A stretch of DNA of 64,000 bases from Alphaproteobacteria bacterium (GCA_900768185.1 CAAGCB010000012.1:62001-126000); one strand, 5' to 3'. Counted from the first letter of the stretch, positions 27,384-36,702 are shown. Numbers and translations are program-made. Notes: generated from the sequence alone by a model not told the origin.

Positions 27384-28283
27384 TCAAACGCCGGCGCGGA
27401 CTTTCTTTTTGCTTTTCCAGACAATCAGGAAAACGGCGGACAAAATCAAAACGATGCCCGTCGCGATTTTCAGCGTCATCGCTTCGCCGAACAGTAAAAC
27501 GCTGATGACAACGGCGGTTACGGGTTCCAGCGCGCCTAAAATCGCGGACAGGGTCGGACCGATCAGTTTGATCGTGATGGTCATTGTTTCCAGCGAAACG
27601 ATTGTCGGAAACAGCGCGACGCCCAGCAGACACCCCCAGATGAACGGCGTGTCGGGTCGCGCGATGTGTTCCGTCCCCGTCGCCAGATTGAACGCGAAAA
27701 CGGAAATGCCGAACAGCATGACGTAGAACGTCAGCGTCGTGTAGGGAATGTGATGCAGGGCGGGCGTTTTTTTCAGCGCGACCATGTACAGCGCGTAGCT
27801 CAGCGCCGACATCATCACCAGAAAGAACCCGTACATGTTCAGCGTTTCGCCGTCTTTTCCTTCGTAAAACATGGCGATGCCCGCCGTGGTCAAAACAATC
27901 GCGCCGATGGTGCGCAAGGACAGTTTTTCTTTGAAAAACACGGACATGATGATCGCGACCATGATCGGATAGATGAACAAAATGGTCGAAGCGATTCCCG
28001 CGCCGATGTAATTATAGCTCATGAACAGCGTCAGCGACGACATGGAAAAAATAACGCCGAGAGGAAACAGAAACAAAGCTTGTCTTGTCGAAACTTTCAG
28101 CGAATGTTTTTTGACGACCGTCACCCACAGTCCGTACAGAATCAGCGCGATCAGGTAGCGGTAGAACAAAACGGAATTGACGCCGAAGCCCAGCTTGTAC
28201 AGCGGCAGGGCGAACAGCGGGTTTGTTCCGTAGGCGCACGTTCCGACGATACCCAGCATCACGCCTTTTGTTTTTCTGGTCAT
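27384..28283 (-). CDS. EamA-family (drug/metabolite transporter) permease
   Basis: A 299-residue inner-membrane protein with ten hydrophobic segments forming two EamA repeats (first half GIVGTCAYGTNPLFALPLYK to GIAMFYEG; second half NMYGFFLVMMSALSYALYMVALK to the end). Each repeat ends with the usual proline-containing helix region (IGPTLSAILGALEPVTAVVIS). Such permeases export amino acids or metabolites; the substrate cannot be read from the sequence. Confidence 0.85.
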   Translation of the reverse strand: MTRKTKGVMLGIVGTCAYGTNPLFALPLYKLGFGVNSVLFYRYLIALILYGLWVTVVKKHSLKVSTRQALFLFPLGVIFSMSSLTLFMSYNYIGAGIASTILFIYPIMVAIIMSVFFKEKLSLRTIGAIVLTTAGIAMFYEGKDGETLNMYGFFLVMMSALSYALYMVALKKTPALHHIPYTTLTFYVMLFGISVFAFNLATGTEHIARPDTPFIWGCLLGVALFPTIVSLETMTITIKLIGPTLSAILGALEPVTAVVISVLLFGEAMTLKIATGIVLILSAVFLIVWKSKKKVRAGV

Positions 28284-28360
28284 TTCACAAATCCTTTACC
28301 CGATAATGATATCAGCGCGGCAGGATAGGCAGGGCGTCAGGCAAAGTCAAGCGGAGAAAA

Positions 28361-28397
28361 AAACAAACGAAAACAGCCCGCTTTGCGGCGGGCTGTT
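28361..28397 (-). terminator. Terminator of glgP
   Basis: AACAGCCCGC (28372-28381) pairs with GCGGGCTGTT (28388-28397). A T-rich run follows on the minus strand, just past the glgP stop. Confidence 0.75.
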
Positions 28398-28414
28398 CGA
28401 TTTTCCGGAGGTTT

Positions 28415-30883
28415 TTACAGAACGGGTTTAACGTCCCAGATGTCTTTGGCGTATTCGGCGATCGTGCGGTCGGACGAGAATTTGCCCGAATGCGCGACGT
28501 TCAAAATCGCCTTTTTACCCCAGGACGCCTTGTTCAGGAAGTCTTTGGCGACCTGCGCCTGCGTGTCGATGTACGAACCGATGTCCGCCAGCAACAGGTA
28601 ATAGTCCGCGCCCATGATGTTGTCGAAAATCGGCTGGAAAATGCCGGCTTCGCCGGGGCAGAACATATCCGAACGGAGCGCGTCCATAATGCGGCGGATA
28701 CGCGTGTCGGAATTGTACAGATCCCACGGGCGGTGCGAATGTTCGTCGTGGATTTTCTTGACTTCCGGCGTCGTCAGCCCGAACAGATAGAAGTTTTCGG
28801 CGCCGACTTCGTCGCGAATTTCGACGTTCGCGCCGTCCAGCGTGCCAACGGTCAGCGCGCCGTTCAGCATGAATTTCATGTTGCCGGTTCCGGACGCTTC
28901 AAATCCGGCGGTCGAAATCTGTTCCGACACGTCGGCGGCGGGGAACACGCGTTCCGCGATCGACACCTTGTAATCGGGAATGAAGACGACTTTCATCTGA
29001 TCCTTGACGCGCGGGTCGTTGTTGATGACCTTGGACAGGTTGTTGAACAGCTTGATCGTCAGTTTCGCGAAATCGTAAGACGGAGCCGCCTTGCCGCCCA
29101 AAATGAACGTGCGCGGGCTGGACAGGGACAGACCGTCTTCGGTGATCTGCAGATAGTTGTAGATGATGTTCAGCGCGTTCAACAGCTGGCGTTTGTATTC
29201 GTGAATACGTTTGACCTGAACGTCGAACAGGGAATCCGTGTCGACGATGTTGCCCGTCGTGTTCAGAATGATTTTCGCCAGTTTTTCCTTGTTGTCCTTT
29301 TTGATGCGGAAGAACGAACGGACAAAATCGGAATCCGTCGCAAACGGCGCGATTTTGACCAGCTGATCCAAATGCGTGATCCATTCGCTACCGATTTTCG
29401 ACGAAATCAAATCCGCCAATTCGGGGTTCGCGCTCAACAGCCAGCGGCGCGGCGTGATGCCGTTCGTTTTGTTGTTGAAGCGTTCGGGCCACATTTCATA
29501 AAAGTCCGGTGCCAGATTTTTCTTGACCAGTTCCGAATGGATCGCCGCGACGCCGTTGATCGAATGGGAACCGACGATCGCCAGATTGCCCATGCGGACT
29601 TTTTTGGTGTCGCCTTCTTCGATGACGGACATGCGGGACAGCTTGCCGTCGTCGCCGGGATATTTCGCCGCGACTTTTTTCATCAAATGGTCGTTGATGT
29701 CGTAGATGATCGCCAGATGACGCGGGCAGACCTTTTCCAGCAGTTTGACCGACCAGCGTTCCAACGCTTCGGGCAACAGGGTGTGGTTCGTGTAGCCCAT
29801 CGTCTTTTCCGTGATTTCCCACGCGGTGTCCCAATCCAAACCGTGAACGTCCATCAGCAGACGCATCAATTCGGGAATCGCCAGCGTCGGGTGCGTGTCG
29901 TTCAGCTGGATCGCCGCTTTTGTCGGGAAGTCGCGCAAATCCGTGTTCGTTTCCAGAAAACGGCGCATGATGTCGCTCAGCGCGCAGGAAACAAAGAAGT
30001 ATTGCTGCAACAGGCGCAATTCTTTGCCCGCTTCGACCGCGTCGGACGGGTAGAGAACCTTGGAAATCGTTTCGGATTTGATTTTCTTTTCAACCGCTTT
30101 GATATAACCGCCGTCGTTGAACGTTTTGATGTCCAGTTCGCTGGACGAACGGGCGGAAAACAGGCGCAGATAGTTCACCGTTTTGCCGCCGAAGCCGACA
30201 ATCGGCATATCGTACGGGACGCCGACCAGCGTTTCGGTGTCCACCCAGTGCGGGCGGCGTTCGCCGTTGACTTCCTCGTAGACCAAACGACCGTACACGG
30301 GAATATGGCAAATGCGGTCGGCGCGTTCAATCTGCCAAGGGGAGGAACGATCCATCCACGAATCCGCCATTTCCTTTTGATAGCCGTTTTCAAAAACCTG
30401 TTTGAACAAACCGAACTGGTAGTTCAAACCGTAGCCGTAGCCCGGCAACCCCAGCGTCGCCATCGAATCGATGAAGCACGCCGCCAAACGACCCAAGCCG
30501 CCGTTGCCCAACGCCGGATCGTATTCGCAGTCGATCACGTCGCGCAGGGGAATGGGATTGTCCAGCTTCACCTGATCCAGCAAATCGTGAATGCCCAGAT
30601 TGTCCAGATTGTTCACCAGCGAACGCCCCAGCAGGTATTCGACCGACAGATAGTAGACGCGTTTGGGGTTGGCGTGGGCGTATCTGTTCGCCGTTTCGTA
30701 CATGCGGTCGACGGCGATTTCGCGCACTGCCAGCGCCAAAGCCGTGAACAAATCTTCTTTCGAAGCTTCGCACACCTGCTTGCACAGGGTGTATTTCATC
30801 AGGCGTTCGATTTTTTCGGCAATCATTTCCGCCGTTACTTTCGGCAGGGCGGGGGTGTTGCTTTGTGTCGTTTTATTCGTCAC
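28415..30883 (-). CDS. glgP: Glycogen/alpha-glucan phosphorylase
   Basis: Phosphorolyses alpha-1,4-glucans to glucose 1-phosphate. The 822-residue protein is the usual family length and contains EYLLGRSLVNNL, the glucan-binding and catalytic blocks, and the PLP-attachment signature EASGTGNMKFMLNGALT with the Schiff-base Lys. I start at GTG 30883, which follows AAGGA at good spacing. The frame stays open to 31045, but the extra N-terminal residues are not phosphorylase-like. It stands alone here, without glgA or glgC. Confidence 0.93.
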   Translation of the reverse strand: MTNKTTQSNTPALPKVTAEMIAEKIERLMKYTLCKQVCEASKEDLFTALALAVREIAVDRMYETANRYAHANPKRVYYLSVEYLLGRSLVNNLDNLGIHDLLDQVKLDNPIPLRDVIDCEYDPALGNGGLGRLAACFIDSMATLGLPGYGYGLNYQFGLFKQVFENGYQKEMADSWMDRSSPWQIERADRICHIPVYGRLVYEEVNGERRPHWVDTETLVGVPYDMPIVGFGGKTVNYLRLFSARSSSELDIKTFNDGGYIKAVEKKIKSETISKVLYPSDAVEAGKELRLLQQYFFVSCALSDIMRRFLETNTDLRDFPTKAAIQLNDTHPTLAIPELMRLLMDVHGLDWDTAWEITEKTMGYTNHTLLPEALERWSVKLLEKVCPRHLAIIYDINDHLMKKVAAKYPGDDGKLSRMSVIEEGDTKKVRMGNLAIVGSHSINGVAAIHSELVKKNLAPDFYEMWPERFNNKTNGITPRRWLLSANPELADLISSKIGSEWITHLDQLVKIAPFATDSDFVRSFFRIKKDNKEKLAKIILNTTGNIVDTDSLFDVQVKRIHEYKRQLLNALNIIYNYLQITEDGLSLSSPRTFILGGKAAPSYDFAKLTIKLFNNLSKVINNDPRVKDQMKVVFIPDYKVSIAERVFPAADVSEQISTAGFEASGTGNMKFMLNGALTVGTLDGANVEIRDEVGAENFYLFGLTTPEVKKIHDEHSHRPWDLYNSDTRIRRIMDALRSDMFCPGEAGIFQPIFDNIMGADYYLLLADIGSYIDTQAQVAKDFLNKASWGKKAILNVAHSGKFSSDRTIAEYAKDIWDVKPVL

Positions 30884-31052
30884 TTCATTCGTCCTTGTTG
30901 ATAAAAATTGGGTGTAGCGGTTGCATACCACATTTACAAAGGAAGTGAAAGAAAAAATGAAATTCGTCCCTCCTTTTTGCCCGAAAGGCGCGGATATTGA
31001 ACGTCCGGAACGGACGATCGGGGGCGTTTTGACGATATTTAACAAAAAATTC

Positions 31053-31082
31053 TTGCCGTTCTGTCCAAAGTGATGCTATACA
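31053..31082 (+). promoter_or_regulatory. Candidate promoter for the 31140 gene and nuo cluster
   Basis: TTGCCG (31053-31058), an 18-base spacer and TATACA (31077-31082). It is the only good element upstream of the nuo genes and may drive 31140 and nuoA onwards, since the 79-base gap before nuoA shows no terminator. Confidence 0.45.
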
Positions 31083-31139
31083 CGAAAACGTGGATATATT
31101 TACGGGGCGTCGGCGCGTGCCGGCGTCAAAGAGGATTAT

Positions 31140-31481
31140 ATGGCGGAAAGACAGACCGGACCCGAACAAGAGGGGTTTTACGATATTTTGCAAAACGGCG
31201 CGGGCGATTTGCTGATTTCGATTCGCGCGCGCGCCGGCGAACCCGACAACCCTCAGATCGTTTATGACGGCGGCAAGCACGCTTTGCTGTATCGTCAGCA
31301 CGGCTTTTCCATCACGTTGGACTTTATCCACCCCGACGCCCGCGCCCCGCTGGCGCGCGCCGAATCCGTGCTGGTCGTCGAATTTGAAGGCGGCGAACTG
31401 GTGCGCGAATACGAAGTTCCCGTCAGATTCGTTAAAAAGTTGCCTTTGTCGCCCGAAAACCTGCCCGCTTTGCCGCAATAA
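31140..31481 (+). CDS. Small conserved protein, paralogue A of a two-member family
   Basis: A 113-residue soluble protein of unknown function. It is homologous over its length to the protein at 53959-54252: both share GxYDxxQN near the N-terminus, IRAR near residue 30, and a C-terminal EYxxPVxxVxKLP. The pattern of alternating strands suggests a small beta-rich fold. It precedes nuoA, the paralogue follows gatB, so the family is not tied to one pathway. Confidence 0.65.
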   Translation: MAERQTGPEQEGFYDILQNGAGDLLISIRARAGEPDNPQIVYDGGKHALLYRQHGFSITLDFIHPDARAPLARAESVLVVEFEGGELVREYEVPVRFVKKLPLSPENLPALPQ

Positions 31482-31560
31482 TCCCGATGAAGGCGGATTG
31501 AAGCGCGGTCGGCGCGTGTTATCGTTGCGCCGCGCGCGCGTTTGGTGTAAAACCGTATCC

Positions 31561-31941
31561 ATGGAAAACGCAACCCACGCTTATTTTTATTTGCTGATGT
31601 TCTTTTTTATCGCCTTGCTGGTCGGCAGGGCGACAATGCGTTTCGGCGCTTTTCTGGGATCCCGCCTGTTTTCGGGACAAACGCGCAAGGTCGACAACGA
31701 CGGGTATGCTGGCGGGTTTGTCAAACTGTCCGCCGCGACGGGAAAAATTCCCGTGCGGTTCGCTTTTATCGCGCTTTTGTTCGTTTTGTTCGTCGCCGAA
31801 GTGCTGCTGTTGCTGCCGTGGGTGATGGCGTTGCGGTTCGGCGACGCGCCGTCGCTGGCGACGGCTTTGATCGTTTTGGCGTTTTGGGGGGCAGGTTATT
31901 TTTACGAATATAAAAAAGGGGCGGCGCAATGGCGGCGGTGA
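31561..31941 (+). CDS. nuoA: Complex I subunit A (divergent)
   Basis: A 126-residue membrane protein with three helices (about 7-27, 63-85 and 92-112). The conserved NuoA segment reads FALLFVLF-like ALLFVLFVAEVLLLLPWVMAL: the Glu of the FDxE motif is retained but the Asp is Val. ATG 31561 is chosen; a longer frame to 31264 overlaps the preceding gene and lacks a start context. The stop overlaps nuoB by 13 bases. NuoA and NuoH cap the quinone chamber in ordinary complex I. Confidence 0.75.
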   Translation: MENATHAYFYLLMFFFIALLVGRATMRFGAFLGSRLFSGQTRKVDNDGYAGGFVKLSAATGKIPVRFAFIALLFVLFVAEVLLLLPWVMALRFGDAPSLATALIVLAFWGAGYFYEYKKGAAQWRR

Positions 31942-32369
31942 CGGAAAAAACGCGGGGGCTGGTCGCCGCTTCGCTGCAGGCGTTGGCGCGCTGGGCGGCG
32001 TCCGGCGCGTCGTCGGCGATGAACGTGTCGACGGGGTGCCGCGCGTGTTCCGATGATTTCGAAGACGCGGGACTGTCAATCGCGTTCAATCCCCGTCACG
32101 CCGACGTTTTGATCGTTTCGGGCGCGCTGAATGCCAAATCGGCGGCGGTCGCGCGGAAAATTTACGATCAGATGGATTGTCCGAAATATGTGATCGCTTT
32201 GGGCAACTGCGCGATTGACGGCGGGCTGTTCGCAAAATCCCCCGTCGTCGTCCCCGCCCGCGACGCGTTGCCCGTTGACGTCGAAGCCGCCGGCTGTCCG
32301 CCCGACGCCGCGACGCTGAAAGCCGCCGTCCGCCTGTTGCGAGAAAAAATCAAATCGGGGGCGGCATGA
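31929..32369 (+). CDS. nuoB: Complex I subunit B with hydrogenase-like CxxC cluster motif
   Basis: A 146-residue PF01058-type subunit holding the terminal N2 [4Fe-4S] cluster. Likely ligands are Cys37, Cys40, Cys94 (GNCAIDGG) and Cys123 (AGCPP). In ordinary NuoB the first two Cys are adjacent (ACCA). Aligned from the conserved Trp22, the first Cys falls in place but the second position is Arg, with Cys two residues later (GCRAC). CxxC is the arrangement of group 4 hydrogenase small subunits, and NPRHADVLIVSG also reads like that lineage. Coupled to nuoC by an ATGA overlap. Confidence 0.85.
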   Translation: MAAVTEKTRGLVAASLQALARWAASGASSAMNVSTGCRACSDDFEDAGLSIAFNPRHADVLIVSGALNAKSAAVARKIYDQMDCPKYVIALGNCAIDGGLFAKSPVVVPARDALPVDVEAAGCPPDAATLKAAVRLLREKIKSGAA

Positions 32370-32884
32370 TACCTTTTTTTAAAACGCCCGAAGAATTCGG
32401 ACAGTATGTTCGCCTGCATTTTGCGAAACAGGACATTCCCGAATGTTCGGCGGAAAACGGCGTGACGGTGATAAAGGTGATCCGCGCCGCTTTGACGCGG
32501 GTGTTGCAATTCTTGCGCGACGATCCCGCCTGCCGTTTCGCCCAGCTGACGGATATTTGCTGCACGCATTATCCCGAACGGACGGACGGCTATTTGCTGG
32601 CGTATCATTTGCTGAGTCTGACGACGGGGCGCAGGTTGCGGGTGACGTGCGCGACCTCTGCCGACGTCGCCGTCGATTCCGTGTCGCCCGTGTTTCAAAA
32701 CGCGGTGTGGTACGAACGCGAAATCCGTGAAATGTTCGGCGTATCTTTTGAAAACCACCCCGATTTGCGCCGTCTGCTGACCGATGACGGCGACCGCGCT
32801 TTTCCTTTGCGTAAAAGCGAAGAACAAACCGTGCCGCCGGAACGCCTGACGGGTGTCGACATATCGGAGGGCGGCGATGATTGA
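32366..32884 (+). CDS. nuoC: Complex I subunit C
   Basis: A 172-residue 30-kDa-subunit homologue. The signature region is conserved: WYEREIREMFGVSFENHPDLRRLLTDD, corresponding to the family's ERExxDMFGIxFxGHPxLxRIL, followed by PLRK. It forms part of the peripheral arm with NuoD. The N-terminal half (TPEEFGQYVRLHF to GYLLAYHLLSL) is divergent but colinear. Confidence 0.9.
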   Translation: MIPFFKTPEEFGQYVRLHFAKQDIPECSAENGVTVIKVIRAALTRVLQFLRDDPACRFAQLTDICCTHYPERTDGYLLAYHLLSLTTGRRLRVTCATSADVAVDSVSPVFQNAVWYEREIREMFGVSFENHPDLRRLLTDDGDRAFPLRKSEEQTVPPERLTGVDISEGGDD

Positions 32885-34028
32885 AGCCGGAAGCTATATG
32901 AACATTGCGCCGGAACCCGCCGCCGGCGTCGGCATGTGCCGTCTGGTCGCGCGAACCGACGGGGAAACCGTTTTGCGCGTCGATCCGCATATCGGTTTTT
33001 CGCATCGCGGGATTGAAAAACTGATCGAAAGGAAGAATCTGCTTCAAGGCGTCGTCTTGGTTGAAAAACTGAATGCCTCCGCGCCGTATTCGTGCGCCCA
33101 CGCGTTTGTTTTGGCGGCGGAAAGGCTGATCGGGGCGAACGTGCCGGAACGCGCGTCTTTTATCCGCGCGGCAATGGCGGAAATCGGACGCGCGGCGTCG
33201 CATTTGCGGTCGATCGCCGATCTGGCGTCGGAAACGGGAACCGACGCCGTCCGCCCCGTCGCCCGCCGCGCCGCCGCTTTGATTGAAAAGACGGCTGACG
33301 CGTTGTGCCGCGGGTGTCCGTCGGCGATTTTTATTCGCGTCGGCGGGGTCGGAAACGATTGGCGCGACGATTACGCCGACCTTCTGGAAAAGCTGCTGAC
33401 CGTCGATCTGCCGCCCTTGCTGAGTGAAATCGAGGATTTGCTGACTGAAAACGCCGTGTTTAAATCCCGAACGGTCGGCGTCGGCGTTCTGGACGCGCAG
33501 ACTGCCGTTTCCTGCGGTTTTACGGGCGTGAACCTGCGCGCTTGCGGGGAAAAATGGGATTTGCGCGCAAACGAACCGTATGAAGTGTACGGCAGGCTGC
33601 CGTTCGATATGCCCTTGAAAACGCAAGGAGATTGCTACGCGCGTTATTTGCTGCGGGTGTTTGAAATCTACCAGTCGATGGCGCTGATTCGCAAAATCGC
33701 CGACGTTTTGCCGTCGGGCGAAACGATCGATCCCGAATACGATGTCGCGGGGACGGGGCTGACCGCTTTGTCGCGGCGGTATGATTTTTACGGGAAGGGG
33801 ATCGATATCCCTGCGGGGGAAGCCTACGCCGCCGTCGAATCTCCGTCGGGCGAGTTCGGCGTGTTTATGGTCGGCGACGGGACGCCGTATCCTTACCGCT
33901 GTCATTTCCGTTCGGCGGGTTTTCCCGTCGCGCAGGCGCTGGACAGGCTGACGGCGGGGGCGGATTTGGCGGACGTGCGGGTGATTCTGGCGTCGTTGGA
34001 CATTAAAACGACCGAGGTGGATCGATGA
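32877..34028 (+). CDS. nuoD: Complex I subunit D lacking canonical quinone-site residues
   Basis: A 383-residue 49-kDa-subunit homologue, with HIGFSHRGIEKLIE (37-50) and the C-terminal ESPSGEFGVFMVGDG, YRCHFRSAGF and TEVDR blocks intact. In the N-terminal loop the usual HPAAHG is PAAGVG, so both His are absent (Pro14 and Val18 at those positions). The Tyr of the LDYV motif, which contacts the quinone headgroup, is Ala67 (LNAS). ATG 32877 follows GGAGG and overlaps nuoC by 8 bases. Role: with NuoB forms the quinone-reduction site in normal complex I; the chemistry here is uncertain. Confidence 0.88.
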   Translation: MIEAGSYMNIAPEPAAGVGMCRLVARTDGETVLRVDPHIGFSHRGIEKLIERKNLLQGVVLVEKLNASAPYSCAHAFVLAAERLIGANVPERASFIRAAMAEIGRAASHLRSIADLASETGTDAVRPVARRAAALIEKTADALCRGCPSAIFIRVGGVGNDWRDDYADLLEKLLTVDLPPLLSEIEDLLTENAVFKSRTVGVGVLDAQTAVSCGFTGVNLRACGEKWDLRANEPYEVYGRLPFDMPLKTQGDCYARYLLRVFEIYQSMALIRKIADVLPSGETIDPEYDVAGTGLTALSRRYDFYGKGIDIPAGEAYAAVESPSGEFGVFMVGDGTPYPYRCHFRSAGFPVAQALDRLTAGADLADVRVILASLDIKTTEVDR

Positions 34029-35701
34029 GCAAACTGTTATTTGACGATCCGACCGGACAGACGCAGAAACGCGTCGTCAAAGCTTTGGCGCGCCACCCCG
34101 CCGCATGCGGACGCTGTGTTCGGGCGGGGGCGTGCGAAATACAGGATTTTTGCGTTCAAAACCGCCCCGATCTGCCGGATTTTCCCTATGTTCCGAAACT
34201 GCGGAAACTGTCGGAACACATTTCCGTCGAGGAGGGAAAATGCGTCGGTTGCGGGCGATGCGTCGCTTTTTTAAAGCAGATGGGGCAACCCGAAAACGGT
34301 GAAATGCCGCCCGTCGGAAAATACGATTTCCCGCTGTCGGGAAATCTGACGGACTTGTGTCCTGCCGGCGCGCTGACGGATGCGACGCGGTCGGAAATCG
34401 TGCGCGAATGGGATATCGTCCGCCACGACGGCATCGACATTACGGACGGAGTCGGGGCGGAAATCGAAATCGGGACGCGCGGATCGGAAATCGTCCGCAT
34501 TCGGGCGAAAAACGACGGCGAAGTCATTTCGAACAAGGCGCGTTTCGGTTTTGCGCGTTACGCCCGGAACCGGTTGGACAGCCCCTATGTCCGCGTAAAC
34601 GGAAAACTGAAAAAATGCGATTGGAAAACGGCTTTGACCGCCGTTGCCGAAAAAATGGCGGCGACGGCGCCCGAAAAAATGGCGGGGCTGATCGGAAACG
34701 AAGCCGATTGCGAAAGCATGCAGGCGTTGCGCGATTTGTTCGCGTTGTTTCACGCGTCGGCGATTGACGCGCGTCCGAACGGCGTCGCGGCGTATTTTGA
34801 CACGTCCAGCCGTCTGTTCCGTCTGTTCAACACGCCTTTTTCCTTTATCGCCGAAGCGGACGCCCTGTTGTGCGTCGGGGCGCGTTTCGATGTCGAAGCC
34901 CCCGCGATCGGTCGGTTGATCCGTCGGAACGACATGCCGAAAGCCTTTGTCGGCGCGGAACCCGATTTGCCCTATGACATTATTGAAAAATCGGCGAAAG
35001 CCCTGCAAAACGCATTTGATGACACGGGCAAAATCGCCAAGATGTTGAAACGTGCGAAAAAGCCGATGGTTGTTGTCGGTTTGCCTGTTTTAAACCGTCC
35101 CGACGCCCCTGCCGCGATGCGTCTGATTTTTGATTTGTGCCGCAAATACGGCGTTCTCCGGACGGATTGGAACGGCTACAATCTGCTGAACGGGCGGACG
35201 GGCTTTATCGGCGCGGCGGAATTGGGGTTGATTCCGTCCGAACCGTTGTTGCCTAAAATCAAATCCGGCGCGTTCGATTTTATTTATCTGTTGAACAGGG
35301 ACGATTTCGACCGTTCGGAAAATGCGGACGCTTTTGTCGTGTATCAGGGGATTTTCGCGTCCGAAGCGGCAAGAAAAGCCGACGTTGTTCTTCCGGCTTT
35401 GTCGTGTTTCGAAAAACGCGCGACCTATGTCAACATGGCGGGAAACGCCGCGGAAACGACACGCGTGACGCCGCCGTTCGGGCAATCGCGCGAAGATTGG
35501 AAAATTTTGCGCGCGCTGTCGGAACTGACGCCGTTCGCGCCGTTGCCTTATAATGATCTGGCGGAAGTGCGCGACAGAATGGCGGGCGAAAACGTGATTT
35601 TCTATCACCGCGACGAAATCGCGCCCGCGGAAATCAAGCCGTTCGGCACGGCGGGGACGATTTCGGACGCGCCCGTGACGGCGGAAGGGGGGGCGGAATG
35701 A
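34025..35701 (+). CDS. nuoG: Short complex I subunit G lacking the [2Fe-2S] domain
   Basis: A 558-residue protein that starts almost directly at the N5 ligands (His24-x3-Cys28-x2-Cys31-x5-Cys37). N4 ligands follow at Cys73, Cys76, Cys79 and Cys112 (CVGCGRC and DLCPAG). The roughly 100-residue N-terminal ferredoxin domain with cluster N1b, present in ordinary NuoG, is missing. Residues 130-530 are a degenerate molybdopterin-oxidoreductase-like domain without cofactor signatures. N1b normally passes electrons from NuoF, and neither nuoE nor nuoF lies between nuoD and nuoG. A different donor, such as ferredoxin, could feed N4/N5. ATGA overlaps at both ends. Confidence 0.85.
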   Translation: MSKLLFDDPTGQTQKRVVKALARHPAACGRCVRAGACEIQDFCVQNRPDLPDFPYVPKLRKLSEHISVEEGKCVGCGRCVAFLKQMGQPENGEMPPVGKYDFPLSGNLTDLCPAGALTDATRSEIVREWDIVRHDGIDITDGVGAEIEIGTRGSEIVRIRAKNDGEVISNKARFGFARYARNRLDSPYVRVNGKLKKCDWKTALTAVAEKMAATAPEKMAGLIGNEADCESMQALRDLFALFHASAIDARPNGVAAYFDTSSRLFRLFNTPFSFIAEADALLCVGARFDVEAPAIGRLIRRNDMPKAFVGAEPDLPYDIIEKSAKALQNAFDDTGKIAKMLKRAKKPMVVVGLPVLNRPDAPAAMRLIFDLCRKYGVLRTDWNGYNLLNGRTGFIGAAELGLIPSEPLLPKIKSGAFDFIYLLNRDDFDRSENADAFVVYQGIFASEAARKADVVLPALSCFEKRATYVNMAGNAAETTRVTPPFGQSREDWKILRALSELTPFAPLPYNDLAEVRDRMAGENVIFYHRDEIAPAEIKPFGTAGTISDAPVTAEGGAE

Positions 35702-36702
35702 ACGGATTTGTTCAAACGCTTTGGCAAAACGAATTGCGTCCGTTCCTGACGGAGCTGAGTCCCGTCGCGGATATGACGTTGCGGGCGTTCGCGTATTGTT
35801 TCGTTCTTTTGCTGGCGGGCGGCGCCGTCGCTTTTCTGCGTGAATTGATTTCGGCGAAAATCGGGGGGCGTCCGTGTCGTTCTTTGTCGGCTTTGGCGCA
35901 CCGCGCGTGCCTGATGTTCGTTAAACGCCCGAACGTTCCCGCCGCCGCGCCGAGGGGACTCTACCTTGCCGCGCCGCTGTTCGCAGTCGTGTCCGCTCTG
36001 TTTTTCTTTTTCTTTCTGCCGGTTGATGAAAAGCGGTTGTGGCACCCCGATTTCAGTCTGCTTTATTTGCTGTTCGCCGCATCGTGCGGGGTGTATGCCG
36101 TGATTGTCGGCGCGTGGAGCGGACAAACGCGTTTGTCGTTTTTCGGGGCGGTGCGCCAAATCGCGCAAAGCGTCGCCACGCAACCCGTTCTGGCAGTCGT
36201 TGTGATGACGATTCTGATGACGGCGGGGGCGGGGGATTTGTATTCCGTCATCGGGGCGCAACGCAAAATGTGGTTCGTTTTGCCTCATTTCCCTTTGTTT
36301 GTTCTGTATTTGGCGACGGTCGCCGCGACGGTCGGTTTGTCGCCGTTTTCCGCGCCGAAATCGGAACGGGGGCTGGCTGGCGGCGTCTATGCCGAATACG
36401 GAGGCGCGCCGCTGTTGTTTTTTAAAACGGCGGAAAATATTTCGCTGTTGTTGTTTTCAATGTTGGGGGCGGTTCTGTTTCTGGGCGGAACCCTGCCCGT
36501 TTTTTCGGGCGCGGCAAGCCCGCTGTGGCTGATGGGAAAAACCGTCGCGCTTTTGGTGCTGTTTCTGGTCGCCGACGCGGTTTTGCCCGATTTGCGGACG
36601 GACAGGACGGTAAATCTGAATTTCAAATTTTTTCTGCCGTTTTCGCTGTTTTGGCTGGCGGCGACGGCGGCTGTCCTTGCCGCGGCGGGAGGGGTGTCAT
36701 GA
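35698..36702 (+). CDS. nuoH: Complex I subunit H (divergent)
   Basis: A 334-residue membrane protein with about eight helices, at the interface of the peripheral and membrane arms. Family blocks can be aligned: FLRELISAK for the ERKxxA segment, GLYLAAP, VRQIAQSV for the REIxQS segment, and PFSAPKSERGLAGGVYAEYGG for PFDLPEAEAELVAG-YxxEYSG. In that last loop Asp becomes Ser, one Glu becomes Lys and another Gly, and the Glu after the REI helix is also lost. These acids line the quinone and proton-entry chamber in characterised enzymes. Confidence 0.82.
   Translation: MNGFVQTLWQNELRPFLTELSPVADMTLRAFAYCFVLLLAGGAVAFLRELISAKIGGRPCRSLSALAHRACLMFVKRPNVPAAAPRGLYLAAPLFAVVSALFFFFFLPVDEKRLWHPDFSLLYLLFAASCGVYAVIVGAWSGQTRLSFFGAVRQIAQSVATQPVLAVVVMTILMTAGAGDLYSVIGAQRKMWFVLPHFPLFVLYLATVAATVGLSPFSAPKSERGLAGGVYAEYGGAPLLFFKTAENISLLLFSMLGAVLFLGGTLPVFSGAASPLWLMGKTVALLVLFLVADAVLPDLRTDRTVNLNFKFFLPFSLFWLAATAAVLAAAGGVS

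Noticed and set aside
28490..30901. 803-codon open frame antisense to glgP
   Set aside because: It mirrors the glgP codons exactly, has no ribosome site and a His/Arg/Gln-rich product. The same applies to long antisense frames in dinG (10444-12660), ileS (24915-26813) and the coiled-coil gene (20081-21544).
30884..31045. 54-residue N-terminal extension of glycogen phosphorylase
   Set aside because: No phosphorylase similarity; GTG 30883 has a well-placed AAGGA and gives the usual length.
31264..31941. N-terminally extended NuoA (225 codons)
   Set aside because: The extension lies inside the 31140 gene in another frame and shows no NuoA similarity; ATG 31561 gives the normal length.
36039..36425. 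Arg/Gly-rich small frames within nuoH, nuoM and nuoN
   Set aside because: These are frame shadows of GC-rich membrane-protein codons without ribosome sites.
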